Below, piece after piece: positions 1-8,013 of a stretch of DNA of 64,000 bases (its first letter is position 1; the number at the start of each line of letters is the position of its first letter). The position numbers and the translations under genes were made by a program. A model generated the notes under the pieces. The model ran no database searches. It saw only the letters and a program-made list of their open reading frames with translations, and was not told the DNA's origin. The stretch is from Pseudomonas panipatensis. Lineage in GTDB: Bacteria; Pseudomonadota; Gammaproteobacteria; Pseudomonadales; Pseudomonadaceae. The DNA lies in NCBI RefSeq assembly GCF_900099785.1, contig NZ_FNDS01000004.1, positions 424,102 to 488,101 of the forward strand, in the 5' to 3' direction.

Positions 1-500
1 AAGGTTTCGGCTGCACGCTGCTGGCCTACGACCCCTACCCGAATCCCGCCATCGAAGCCCTGGGCGGGCGCTTCGTCGCGCTCGACGAACTGCTCGGCGG
101 CGCCGACATCATCAGCCTGCACTGTCCGCTCAACGACGCCACCTGGCACCTGATCGACGAGCACAGCCTGCAGCGCATGAAGCGCGGCGCCATGCTGATC
201 AATACCGGCCGTGGCGCGCTGGTCGATGCCCCGGCGCTGATCGAGGCGCTGAAGAGCGGCCAGCTTGGCTACCTGGGGCTGGACGTCTATGAAGAAGAAG
301 CGGAGATCTTCTTCGCCGACCGCTCCGACCAGCCCCTGCAGGACGACGTGCTGGCACGCCTGCTGACGTTCCCCAACGTCATCATCACCGCCCACCAGGC
401 GTTCCTCACCCGCGAAGCGCTGGCGGCCATCGCCGCAACTACCCTGAACAATGTCGCCGCCTGGCAAGCCGGCGCCCCCGTCAACCAGGTCGATCGCTGA
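1..500 (+). CDS. ldhA: D-lactate dehydrogenase, C-terminal part (5' end outside the window)
   Basis: The reading frame is open from base 3 and encodes about 165 residues, roughly the last half of a 2-hydroxyacid dehydrogenase of about 330 residues. Visible are the end of the Rossmann NAD-binding domain (GFGCTLLAYDPYP), the family signature INTGRGALVD, a catalytic Glu region in DVYEEEAEIF and the catalytic His in ITAHQAFLT. The AEIFF insertion is typical of fermentative D-lactate dehydrogenases, which reduce pyruvate to D-lactate with NADH in the cytoplasm. In P. aeruginosa ldhA (PA0927) lies beside the same small genes and dinB, which supports the call. The start and promoter are not in the window. 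Confidence 0.9.
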   Translation, partial: GFGCTLLAYDPYPNPAIEALGGRFVALDELLGGADIISLHCPLNDATWHLIDEHSLQRMKRGAMLINTGRGALVDAPALIEALKSGQLGYLGLDVYEEEAEIFFADRSDQPLQDDVLARLLTFPNVIITAHQAFLTREALAAIAATTLNNVAAWQAGAPVNQVDR

Positions 501-536
501 TGGCGTGCTAGCATGCCGGCGTCTTCTGGAGGATTC

Positions 537-977
537 ATGGCTCAACACGATTTCCGCTACAACCTGCTCAACCCCCAACACACCCTCAACGAGTGCCGCG
601 CGCTCGCGCCGGGGCTTTACCAGGTCACCGGCAACGGCGGCTCGCTGCAGAATGGCGACACACTGCTGGTCAGCCTCAAGGGCAGCCGCGACCTGAGCAT
701 GACCCTGACGGTGGAAAAGGTCCGCCACCTGATCAATCCCCCCGGGCAATGGACCGCAGTGGCCAAGGGCCCGGTGTTCAAGGAACTGTCCATCCTCAAT
801 TGGCAGGTCAAGTGCGACGGCTGCGGGACCATGCTGGACTTCGAGTTCGCCGTCGATGCCGGCCTCGGCAAGAGCGCCCAGGCACCGGCAGCCAGCGCGC
901 GGATCGCCGAACTCGGCTGGAGCGCGCTGGCCGACCGCCATCTCTGCCCGGCCTGCCAGGCCAAGGAGCCCGCATGA
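537..977 (+). CDS. Hypothetical protein with two CxxC knuckles (zinc-ribbon-like)
   Basis: A 146-residue protein without signal peptide or membrane segment. ATG at 537 is preferred over upstream codons because GGAGG lies at 528-532. The first 90 residues look like a small beta-rich domain. The C-terminal part carries a CDGCG knuckle and a CPAC knuckle about 45 residues apart, the pattern of a split zinc ribbon. The stop overlaps the next start (ATGA at 974-977), so it is probably translationally coupled to the META lipoprotein gene. It matches in position the small hypothetical gene between ldhA and dinB in P. aeruginosa. Its function is unknown; zinc binding is inferred only from the cysteines. 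Confidence 0.75.
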   Translation: MAQHDFRYNLLNPQHTLNECRALAPGLYQVTGNGGSLQNGDTLLVSLKGSRDLSMTLTVEKVRHLINPPGQWTAVAKGPVFKELSILNWQVKCDGCGTMLDFEFAVDAGLGKSAQAPAASARIAELGWSALADRHLCPACQAKEPA

Positions 978-1375
978 AGCCATTGCTCGCCCTGGGCCTC
1001 GGCGCCCTGCTGCTGGCGGGTTGCGCCAACCACGCCGCGCAACCGGAAAGTGGCCAGACCTACCGGGTCGAATGGATTGGCGAACGCCCGCTGATGGATC
1101 GGAGCTACCTGACCCTGACCCTCGATGGCCAGGGCCGGGCCTACGGCAGCGCCGGCTGCAACCATTGGTTCGCCAGCTACCAGCTGGACGGCGACAAGCT
1201 CAGCTTCGGCCAAGCCGGCAGCACCATGAAGGCCTGCGCGCCCGCACTGATGGAGCAGGAACAGCGCTTCATCAAGGCCCTCGGCGACGTTCAACGCTGG
1301 GAAATCACCGACCAGGGCCAACTGCGCCTGTGGCCGGCCACGGGCCGCTCCATCCGCCTGTGGCCGGAGAGCTGA
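974..1375 (+). CDS. META/HslJ-domain lipoprotein
   Basis: A 133-residue protein with a short N-terminal hydrophobic segment and a lipobox (LLAGC, cysteine at residue 18), so it should be exported and lipidated. The rest fits the META domain seen in HslJ-like proteins: a repeated beta pattern with GSAGCNHWFASYQLDGDKL, then a TMKAC element and a C-terminal LRLWPA strand. E. coli HslJ is a heat-inducible outer-membrane-linked protein implicated in novobiocin resistance; that role is not shown here. The start overlaps the preceding stop by 4 bases, which suggests a two-gene unit after ldhA. It converges on dinB. Confidence 0.75.
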   Translation: MKPLLALGLGALLLAGCANHAAQPESGQTYRVEWIGERPLMDRSYLTLTLDGQGRAYGSAGCNHWFASYQLDGDKLSFGQAGSTMKACAPALMEQEQRFIKALGDVQRWEITDQGQLRLWPATGRSIRLWPES

Positions 1376-1415
1376 CCGGCAGTAGCCTCGCGGCCCGCCA
1401 CCCTGCCGACACGAA

Positions 1416-1451
1416 CCGGCGCGGCCGGCCGGCAGTCCGCGGACGCGCCGG
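1416..1451. repeat. Inverted repeat between convergent genes
   Basis: CCGGCGCG (1416-1423) and CGCGCCGG (1444-1451) form a perfect 8-bp stem, and the 20-base loop itself contains GCCGGCCGGC. It lies between the stops of the META gene and dinB and may act in transcript ending, but it has no T tract. Confidence 0.4.
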
Positions 1452-1468
1452 GAGCCCCGAGCCCCCGG

Positions 1469-2527
1469 CTAGAACAGGCTCAACTGCGCATGGTCTCCGC
1501 TGCGCAGGTCGATCAACCTGACCCCGACGCCAATCAGCCGTACCGGCTTGGCGCCTCGCTGGAAGGCCAGAGCCAGCAGTTGCCGGTAGCTGTCCAGATC
1601 GCGCGTGGCCCCGGACTGCTCCAGGGTGGTCTGGGTGAAATCGTGGAATTTCAACTTCACGAACGGCTTGCCCGGCTGGTAGCTGGCGTCCAGGCGCTGC
1701 ATGCGCCTGGCCAACTCATCGAGCAGCCCCGGCAATTCCGCCTGACAGGCATCCATGTCCGGCAGGTCGCGGTCGAAGGTGTTCTCTACGCTGATCGACT
1801 GCCGCCGGCTGTCCACCTCCACCGGGCGCTCGTCGATGCCATGGGCCAGGTTCCACAAGCGCTCGCCGAAACTGCCGAACTCACGGACCAGCGCCAGGCG
1901 CGACCAGTCGCGCAGTTGCAGGCAGTTCTGGATGCCCAGGCGCGCCAGCTTCTCGGCGGTGACCTTGCCCACCCCATGCAGTTTCTTCACCGGTAGTTCG
2001 GCGACGAAGGCCTCGACCTGATCCGGGGTAATGACGAACAAGCCATCGGGCTTGCGCCAGTCGCTGGCGATCTTGGCGAGAAACTTGTTCGGCGCCACGC
2101 CCGCCGAAACCGTGATACGCAGCGAGGTCCAGACGCGTCGGCGGATGTCCTGGGCAATGCGCGTGGCGCTTCCGGCAAAGTGCGGGCAATCGCTGACATC
2201 GAGATAGGCCTCATCCAGCGACAGCGGCTCGATCAGATCGGTGTAGTCGCGGAAGATCGCCTGGATCTCCCGGGAGACGCTCTTGTACACATCCATGCGC
2301 GGCCGAACGATGGTCAGGTCGGGGCACAGCTTGACCGCCGTGCGCATGGCCATGGCCGAATGCAGGCCGTAGGCGCGCGCCTCGTAATTGCAGGTCGCGA
2401 CCACGCCACGCTTGTCCGGCGAACCGCCCACCGCCAGCGGTTTGCCCACCAGGCTAGGGTCGTCGCGCATCTCGATGGCGGCATAGAAGCAGTCGCAGTC
2501 GATGTGGATGATCTTTCGTTGCGGCAT
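1469..2527 (-). CDS. dinB: DNA polymerase IV (Y-family translesion polymerase)
   Basis: A 352-residue protein, the usual DinB length. The palm starts with IIHIDCDCFYAAIEMRDD (first catalytic Asp) and holds the SLDEAYLDV motif with the catalytic Asp-Glu pair. A helix-hairpin-helix thumb (KLHGVGKVTAEKL) and the little-finger domain follow. It ends in QLSLF, a good beta-clamp-binding peptide. It copies past damaged template bases, often as part of the SOS response. I looked for a CTGT-N8-ACAG LexA site in the 100 bases upstream and found none, so SOS control is not supported here. It is a lone minus-strand gene converging on the META gene. Confidence 0.95.
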   Translation of the reverse strand: MPQRKIIHIDCDCFYAAIEMRDDPSLVGKPLAVGGSPDKRGVVATCNYEARAYGLHSAMAMRTAVKLCPDLTIVRPRMDVYKSVSREIQAIFRDYTDLIEPLSLDEAYLDVSDCPHFAGSATRIAQDIRRRVWTSLRITVSAGVAPNKFLAKIASDWRKPDGLFVITPDQVEAFVAELPVKKLHGVGKVTAEKLARLGIQNCLQLRDWSRLALVREFGSFGERLWNLAHGIDERPVEVDSRRQSISVENTFDRDLPDMDACQAELPGLLDELARRMQRLDASYQPGKPFVKLKFHDFTQTTLEQSGATRDLDSYRQLLALAFQRGAKPVRLIGVGVRLIDLRSGDHAQLSLF

Positions 2528-2856
2528 GGCGGCGGACGGACAGGGTCAATGCGGGGACGACTGGTCATGGCATCCGCGGGGCGGCCAGCCAGCGGCGCAT
2601 GATACCGCTGCCCGACCGGCTTGGCTCGCCCGCAGACGGCGCCTGTCGGAGCCTCTTCTCTTATATAGTCCCGCACGCCCTGGCAATCGAAGGGCTCGAC
2701 CAGATCCGGCGCAGCGAGCGGCCGACCTGTGGCCTCGGTCGCCGGACGCACCGACAAATCGCCGCATAGCCCCTGGCGGCAAGGCCCGGGACCGCAAAGG
2801 AAACCGTTCCAGTTCGCTAAGCATCTGAAGAAAAACCACTTTTTCCAAACTTTAGA
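2528..2856. other. Non-coding stretch between dinB and the tRNA promoter
   Basis: About 330 bases. Open frames in it only extend antisense from dinB or lack a ribosome-binding site. I see no RNA gene, repeat or convincing promoter for dinB beyond an AT-richer patch near 2660-2670. Confidence 0.5.
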
Positions 2857-2884
2857 TTGACAGGGTAGTCATCCTGAGTAGAAT
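2857..2884 (+). promoter_or_regulatory. Sigma-70 promoter of the first tRNA-fMet gene
   Basis: TTGACA at 2857-2862, a 16-base spacer and TAGAAT at 2879-2884, six bases before the mature tRNA. A GC-rich stretch (GGCCGG) joins promoter and tRNA and fits a stringent-control discriminator. The second copy has the same hexamers and spacing. Confidence 0.8.
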
Positions 2885-2890
2885 GGCCGG

Positions 2891-2967
<77 letters not shown>

Positions 2968-2974
2968 ATTACAG

Positions 2975-3003
2975 AAAAGGCCACTCTTCGGAGTGGCCTT
3001 TTT
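2975..3003 (+). terminator. Intrinsic terminator of tRNA-fMet copy 1
   Basis: GGCCACTC (2979-2986), loop TTCG, GAGTGGCC (2991-2998), then TTTTT, with matching A's before the stem. Confidence 0.92.
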
Positions 3004-3048
3004 CATTTGCGCCTCGATTTAAATTATTGATCCAAAAGAAGAAATCGA

Positions 3049-3076
3049 TTGACAGCAGCTTTCATTTCCGTAGAAT
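3049..3076 (+). promoter_or_regulatory. Sigma-70 promoter of the second tRNA-fMet gene
   Basis: TTGACA at 3049-3054, a 16-base spacer and TAGAAT at 3071-3076, followed by the same GGCCGG leader. The hexamers match those of the first copy but the spacer sequence differs. Confidence 0.8.
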
Positions 3077-3082
3077 GGCCGG

Positions 3083-3159
<77 letters not shown>

Positions 3160-3166
3160 AACACAG

Positions 3167-3196
3167 AAAAAGGCCACTCTCTCGAGTGGCCTTTTT
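3167..3196 (+). terminator. Intrinsic terminator of tRNA-fMet copy 2
   Basis: GGCCACTC (3172-3179), loop TCTC, GAGTGGCC (3184-3191) and TTTTT. The stem equals that of copy 1; the loop differs. Confidence 0.92.
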
Positions 3197-3322
3197 CGTT
3201 GTATTGAGAAAACCGAGCTATATCAGGCGCTCGCTGTTCATAATGAAGATAATTCGCCCCATGGACTTGGGAAACCGCGACGGCACCCCCATTCTGTCGC
3301 GCAGAAACCACTGAGGTGCCCG

Positions 3323-5956
3323 ATGCGCGCCAACCCTACTGCGCCCGATACACCCGTAACGCCCAGCGCCGTCCCCCGGCATCGCCTACTGGAGTGGGTC
3401 AGCGCCCATCGCCAGCAATTCGGCATCGGCGTCACGCTGCTGCTGTTCAGCCTGGCGTTGATTGCCTGTTATCACCTGCTGCGCGACATCGACCCCTACT
3501 CCCTGCACGACGCCATCCTCGACGTCCCCACCCAATCCTTGCTCGGCGCCTTCGGCGCAACCGTCGCCGGCTTCATCATTCTCCTCGGCTATGAATGGTC
3601 GGCCACCCACTTCGCCGGCGTGAAGCTGCCACTGCCGAGCCTGCTGACCGGCGGTTTCACCGCGTTCGCCATCGGCAACGCGGTGGGCCTGTCGATGCTG
3701 TCCGGCGGCTCGGTGCGCTACCGCCTCTATGCACGGGTCGGCCTGAACGCCATCGAAGTGGCGCGCATGACCCTCTTCGCCAGCCTCTCGCTGGGCTGCG
3801 CACTGCCGATCCTCGCCGCCATGGCCGCGCTGAGCGATCTGCCCGATGCCTCCCTGGCACTGCACCTGCCGCCGTGGCTGGTCGGGGTACTGGCCGCGGC
3901 CATCCTGGTGTTCTGCGTCTTGCTGGTGATCGGCATGGAGCGTCGGCGCCTGCCCGAGCAGCCCTCGCCGGACAGCCAACTGATCCGCGTCGGCCACCGC
4001 TCCGTGCGCCTGCCGAGCCTGCGCCTGTCGCTGCTGCAACTGGTGATAACCGCGCTGGACGTCGCCGCCGCCGCCACGGTGCTCTACCTGTTGCTGCCGG
4101 AGGCGCCGCCCTTCGGCGCCTTCCTGTTGATCTACATGATCGCCCTGGCCGCCGGTGTGCTCAGTCACGTGCCCGGCGGCGTCGGTGTGTTCGAGGCCAT
4201 CCTCCTGGCCGCCTTCGCCGGTCAACTGGGCGCCGCCCCGCTCGCCGCTGCGCTGCTGCTCTATCGCCTGATCTATGTCGTGCTGCCATTGCTGGTGGCC
4301 TGCCTGCTGCTGCTGACGGTCGAGGCCCGACGCTTGCTGGTGACGCGCCAGGCCATGCGTGTGGCTTCGGGTCTGGCGGCGCCGGTGCTGGCGGTGCTGG
4401 TGTTCATTTCCGGCGTCGTTCTGCTGTTCTCCGGCGTCACCCCCTCCATCGACTCGCGCCTGGAGTTGCTCGACTTCCTGATCCCGCACCGCCTGGTCGA
4501 TGCCTCGCACTTCGCCGCCAGCCTGATCGGCGTGCTTTGCCTGCTCCTGGCCCACGGCCTGCGCCGGCGCCTGTCGGCGGCCTGGGCGCTGACCCTGGTA
4601 CTGCTGGTGACCGGCGCGGTGCTCTCGCTGCTCAAGGGGATGGACTGGGAAGAAGCCAGCGAACTGGGCTCCACCGCCCTGCTTCTGCTGGTGTTCCGCC
4701 GCTCCTTCTATCGCCGCAGCCGTCTGATGGACGTGCCTTTCTCGCCGCTTTACCTGGCCGCCAGCGCCTGCGTGGTGGCGGCGTCCATCTGGCTGTTCCT
4801 CTTCGCCTACCAGGACGTGCCCTATAGCCAGGAGCTCTGGTGGCAGTTCGCCCTCGATGCCGACGCGCCCCGCGGCCTGCGCGCCGCCCTCGGCAGTTGC
4901 CTGCTGTTGACCGCCGTCAGCCTGGCCTGGCTGCTACGCACCAAGCCCCCGGCGATCCACGAGCCGAGCCCCGAGGACCTGGACAACGCGGCCCGCATCC
5001 TCGCGCAATCCGAACAACCGGATGGCGGCCTGGCGCTTTCCGGCGACAAGGCGCTGCTGTTCCACCCCGCCAACGAGGCATTCCTCATGTATGCCCGGCG
5101 CGGCCGCAGCCTGGTGGCGCTGTATGACCCGATTGGCCCGACCCAGGCCCGCGCCGAGCTGATCTGGCAATTCCGCGATCTCTGCGACCTGCACCATGCC
5201 CGCCCGGTGTTCTACCAGGTACGCGCGGAAAACCTGCCGTTCTACATGGATATCGGCCTGACCGCCCTGAAGCTCGGTGAAGAAGCCCGCGTCGACCTGC
5301 GCCGCTTCGACCTGGAAAGCAAGGGCAAGGACATGAAGGACCTGCGCTATACCTGGAACCGCGGCCAGCGCGACGGCCTGGCCGTCGAGTTCTACGATGC
5401 CGGGCAAGCGCCGATGGATGAACTGAAAGCCATTTCCGATGCCTGGCTGGGTGGCAAGAACGTCCGCGAAAAGGGCTTCTCCCTGGGCCGTTTCACCCCG
5501 GAGTATCTACGCTATTTCCGAGTCGCCGTGGTACGTCACCAGGGCCGTGCGGTGGCCTTCGCCAACCTGCTGGAGACCCACAGCAAGGAACTGTCCAGCC
5601 TGGACCTGATGCGGGCCCTGCCGGATGCACCGAAGATGACCATGGAATTCCTCATGATCGGCCTGATCCTGCACTACAAGGAACACGGCTACGCGCGCTT
5701 CAGCCTCGGCATGGTGCCGCTGTCCGGTCTGCAGCCACGCCGCGGCGCGCCCCTGACCCAACGCCTGGGCGCCCTGGTGTTCCACCGTGGCGAGCAGTTC
5801 TACAACTTCCAGGGGCTGCGCCGCTTCAAGGACAAGTTCCAGCCCGACTGGGAGCCCCGTTACCTGGCCGTGCCCGCCGGACTGGATCCGCTGGTAGCCC
5901 TGGCCGACACCGCCGCCCTGATCGCAGGCGGCCTGACTGGATTGGTGAAACGCTGA
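3323..5956 (+). CDS. mprF: Bifunctional aminoacyl-phosphatidylglycerol synthase/flippase (MprF family)
   Basis: An 877-residue membrane protein. The first ~550 residues are a long run of transmembrane segments (flippase part, including VPGGVGVFEAILLAAF). The last ~330 are a soluble GNAT-like domain (DUF2156) that moves an amino acid from charged tRNA to phosphatidylglycerol, ending in RRFKDKFQPDWEPRYLAVP. In P. aeruginosa the orthologue (PA0920) makes alanyl-phosphatidylglycerol, which makes the membrane less anionic and raises tolerance of cationic peptides and some antibiotics. Alanine use here is inferred from that similarity. The start ATG follows GAGG by about 7 bases. The next gene starts two bases after the stop, so the two form an operon. 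Confidence 0.93.
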   Translation: MRANPTAPDTPVTPSAVPRHRLLEWVSAHRQQFGIGVTLLLFSLALIACYHLLRDIDPYSLHDAILDVPTQSLLGAFGATVAGFIILLGYEWSATHFAGVKLPLPSLLTGGFTAFAIGNAVGLSMLSGGSVRYRLYARVGLNAIEVARMTLFASLSLGCALPILAAMAALSDLPDASLALHLPPWLVGVLAAAILVFCVLLVIGMERRRLPEQPSPDSQLIRVGHRSVRLPSLRLSLLQLVITALDVAAAATVLYLLLPEAPPFGAFLLIYMIALAAGVLSHVPGGVGVFEAILLAAFAGQLGAAPLAAALLLYRLIYVVLPLLVACLLLLTVEARRLLVTRQAMRVASGLAAPVLAVLVFISGVVLLFSGVTPSIDSRLELLDFLIPHRLVDASHFAASLIGVLCLLLAHGLRRRLSAAWALTLVLLVTGAVLSLLKGMDWEEASELGSTALLLLVFRRSFYRRSRLMDVPFSPLYLAASACVVAASIWLFLFAYQDVPYSQELWWQFALDADAPRGLRAALGSCLLLTAVSLAWLLRTKPPAIHEPSPEDLDNAARILAQSEQPDGGLALSGDKALLFHPANEAFLMYARRGRSLVALYDPIGPTQARAELIWQFRDLCDLHHARPVFYQVRAENLPFYMDIGLTALKLGEEARVDLRRFDLESKGKDMKDLRYTWNRGQRDGLAVEFYDAGQAPMDELKAISDAWLGGKNVREKGFSLGRFTPEYLRYFRVAVVRHQGRAVAFANLLETHSKELSSLDLMRALPDAPKMTMEFLMIGLILHYKEHGYARFSLGMVPLSGLQPRRGAPLTQRLGALVFHRGEQFYNFQGLRRFKDKFQPDWEPRYLAVPAGLDPLVALADTAALIAGGLTGLVKR

Positions 5957-5957
5957 A

Positions 5958-7232
5958 ATGCTGAAACGTCGTTGGCGCCTTCTGGCCATCGCTCTTCTAC
6001 TGCTCGCCTCCATCGGTGGACTGCTGTACTGGTTCCTCACCCCGTCGCCGGCTCGCCTGGCACACAGCCAGCTCCCCGATGGCAGCCCCGCGACCCTGGC
6101 CATTCCCAGCAAGCAACCCAGCGCCCTGGTGCTGCTCGCCGTGACCCAGGAACAGAAACTCGACGACGCTCAGCTGCTCGCCCTGGCCCATGACAACGGC
6201 GCCCGGGTCGTGCAGTTCGTATTCCCGGAAAAGGACTGCGCCGCCCAGCAGGCCCGCGCCCAGGCCGGCCTGAAACTGCTCGACGGCCAACCGACGCTGG
6301 TCGCCGGCATCGGCCCGGGCAGCGCCTACGCCTGGCGCTGGCTCGCCGGACAGAGCAACGACAAGGCCAAAGCGCTGTCGGTGGGCTTTGCCCTATCCAA
6401 GCCCGACTGCGACACCCCGCCGCTGCCGAAGAGCGCGGCCCACGGCCACTGGGTCGCCGCCTGGAACGACAACCCGGACGACGCCAGCGCGGCCTTCACC
6501 CGCGACCAGCAAAACGCCGAAACCGTCATCGCCAACTACTACGACAGCCTGCCGGTAGTGCTCAACGACCAGCTCAAGCGCCTCATCCAGGGCAGCGGAG
6601 ACAGCTTCCCGGTGGTCGAAGTACCCGCCGCCAAGCCCTCGGAAACCGTGACCCTGTTCTATTCCGGCGATGGTGGCTGGCGCGACCTCGACCGCGACGT
6701 CGCCGGGCAGATGGCCGAACTGGGCTACCCCGTGGTCGGGGTCGATGCGCTGCGCTATTTCTGGGAGCACAAGAGCCCGGAGCAGAGCGCCGCCGACCTT
6801 GCCCTGCTGATGCAGCACTACCGGGAGAAATGGGGCGCCAAGCACTTCGTCCTGGCCGGTTACTCGTTCGGCGCCGACGTGCTGCCGGCGATCTACAACC
6901 GCCTGCCGGAAGAAGACAAGCAGCAGATCAGCACCGTCCTGCTGCTGGCCCTGGCGCGCAGCGGCAGCTTCGAGATCGAAGTGCAAGGCTGGCTCGGCAA
7001 GGCCGGCAAGGAAGCCGCCACGGGTCCCGAACTGGCACGCTTGCCGGCACCCAAGGTGTTCTGCGTGTACGGCATCGACGAAAAGGACGAGAGCGGCTGC
7101 ACCCAGCCCCAGGCGGTCGGCGAAAACCTCGAACTGCCCGGCGGCCACCACTTCGACGAAAACTACCCGGCGCTGGCCAAACGCCTGGTCAACGCCATCC
7201 GCTCCCGCCAGGTCCCACCCAACGCAACCTGA
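5958..7232 (+). CDS. Periplasmic alanyl-phosphatidylglycerol hydrolase (AcvB/VirJ family)
   Basis: A 424-residue alpha/beta hydrolase. An N-terminal hydrophobic anchor (residues ~8-26) exports it to the periplasm. The nucleophile is in GYSFGAD (Ser about residue 303), with an acid candidate in GIDEKDES and a His candidate in GGHHFDE. VirJ/AcvB proteins show this layout. The P. aeruginosa orthologue PA0919 deacylates alanyl-phosphatidylglycerol and so counters the synthase encoded just upstream. The 1-base gap after the mprF stop supports coupled expression of this synthesis/hydrolysis pair, which would allow fine tuning of membrane charge. Confidence 0.88.
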   Translation: MLKRRWRLLAIALLLLASIGGLLYWFLTPSPARLAHSQLPDGSPATLAIPSKQPSALVLLAVTQEQKLDDAQLLALAHDNGARVVQFVFPEKDCAAQQARAQAGLKLLDGQPTLVAGIGPGSAYAWRWLAGQSNDKAKALSVGFALSKPDCDTPPLPKSAAHGHWVAAWNDNPDDASAAFTRDQQNAETVIANYYDSLPVVLNDQLKRLIQGSGDSFPVVEVPAAKPSETVTLFYSGDGGWRDLDRDVAGQMAELGYPVVGVDALRYFWEHKSPEQSAADLALLMQHYREKWGAKHFVLAGYSFGADVLPAIYNRLPEEDKQQISTVLLLALARSGSFEIEVQGWLGKAGKEAATGPELARLPAPKVFCVYGIDEKDESGCTQPQAVGENLELPGGHHFDENYPALAKRLVNAIRSRQVPPNAT

Positions 7233-7377
7233 CCTGGCGCATGGCGCCTCACTGCCCCTTGCGCGCTAAACTGCAGGCCGCCAGTCTATCTTCAGGCTGG
7301 CTTAAGCCTGCCGCTGCAGAGTAGCGTCAGCCCCCGCCTCCACCCTGCGGGAAAGTCTAAGAACGCAAGGAGCCCTG

Positions 7378-7941
7378 ATGAAATCGTTGAATCCCCCCCG
7401 CCGCTATGGCGGCCTGACCATCGCCATGCACTGGCTGATGCTCGTATTGATCGCTGGCGTCTACGCCGCCATCGAGTTGAAAGGCAACTTCCCGAAAGGC
7501 AGTGAAACCCGCGAGCTGTTCAAGCAATGGCACTTCATGCTGGGCTTGAGCGTCTTCGCCCTGGTCTGGCTACGCCTGATCGGCCGCCTGATCTACCCGA
7601 CGCCGCCGATCGTTCCGGCACCGCCAGCCTGGCAGGCGGGCGCGTCGAAACTGATGCACCTGGCACTCTACGTCCTGATGATTGGCGCGCCCTTCGCCGG
7701 CTGGCTGATCCTCAGCGCCGCCGGCAAACCGATCCCGTTCTGGGGCATCGAGCTGCCGCCGCTGGTCAGCGAAAACCCGGGCCTGGCCAAGCAGGCCAAG
7801 GAATGGCATGAAACCCTGGCCAACATCGGCTACTGGCTGATCGGCCTGCACGCCGCGGCCGGACTGTTCCACCATTACGTCAGCCGAGACAACACCCTGG
7901 TGCGGATGATGCCGGGACCCGGCGAAGCCAAGCCGGAATAA
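7378..7941 (+). CDS. Cytochrome b561 family protein
   Basis: A 187-residue membrane protein with four predicted helices. Histidines placed as in CybB-type b561 are seen in IAMHWLM, QWHFMLG, LMHLALY and GLHAAAGLFHH, suited to bind two b hemes. Such proteins carry electrons in the inner membrane, often from quinol to periplasmic acceptors; the partner here is unknown. AAGGAG lies 7 bases before the ATG. The gene stands alone after the hydrolase gene and shares a bidirectional terminator with the convergent kup gene. Confidence 0.88.
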   Translation: MKSLNPPRRYGGLTIAMHWLMLVLIAGVYAAIELKGNFPKGSETRELFKQWHFMLGLSVFALVWLRLIGRLIYPTPPIVPAPPAWQAGASKLMHLALYVLMIGAPFAGWLILSAAGKPIPFWGIELPPLVSENPGLAKQAKEWHETLANIGYWLIGLHAAAGLFHHYVSRDNTLVRMMPGPGEAKPE

Positions 7942-7955
7942 GCCGAGCAGAAAAG

Positions 7956-7988
7956 AAAAGGCGCGCTTGATTCAAGCGCGCCTTTTTT
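7956..7988. terminator. Bidirectional terminator between the b561 gene and kup
   Basis: GGCGCGCTTGA (7960-7970) and TCAAGCGCGCC (7972-7982) form a near-perfect palindrome, with AAAA before and TTTTTT after. It can end both convergent transcripts. Confidence 0.9.
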
Positions 7989-8013
7989 ATTGCCCGTCGG
8001 ATTGTATCGCCGG

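Noticed and set aside
7280..7310. CAGGCT-N6-AGCCTG as a terminator before the cytochrome b561 gene
   Set aside because: Only a 6-bp stem without a T tract.
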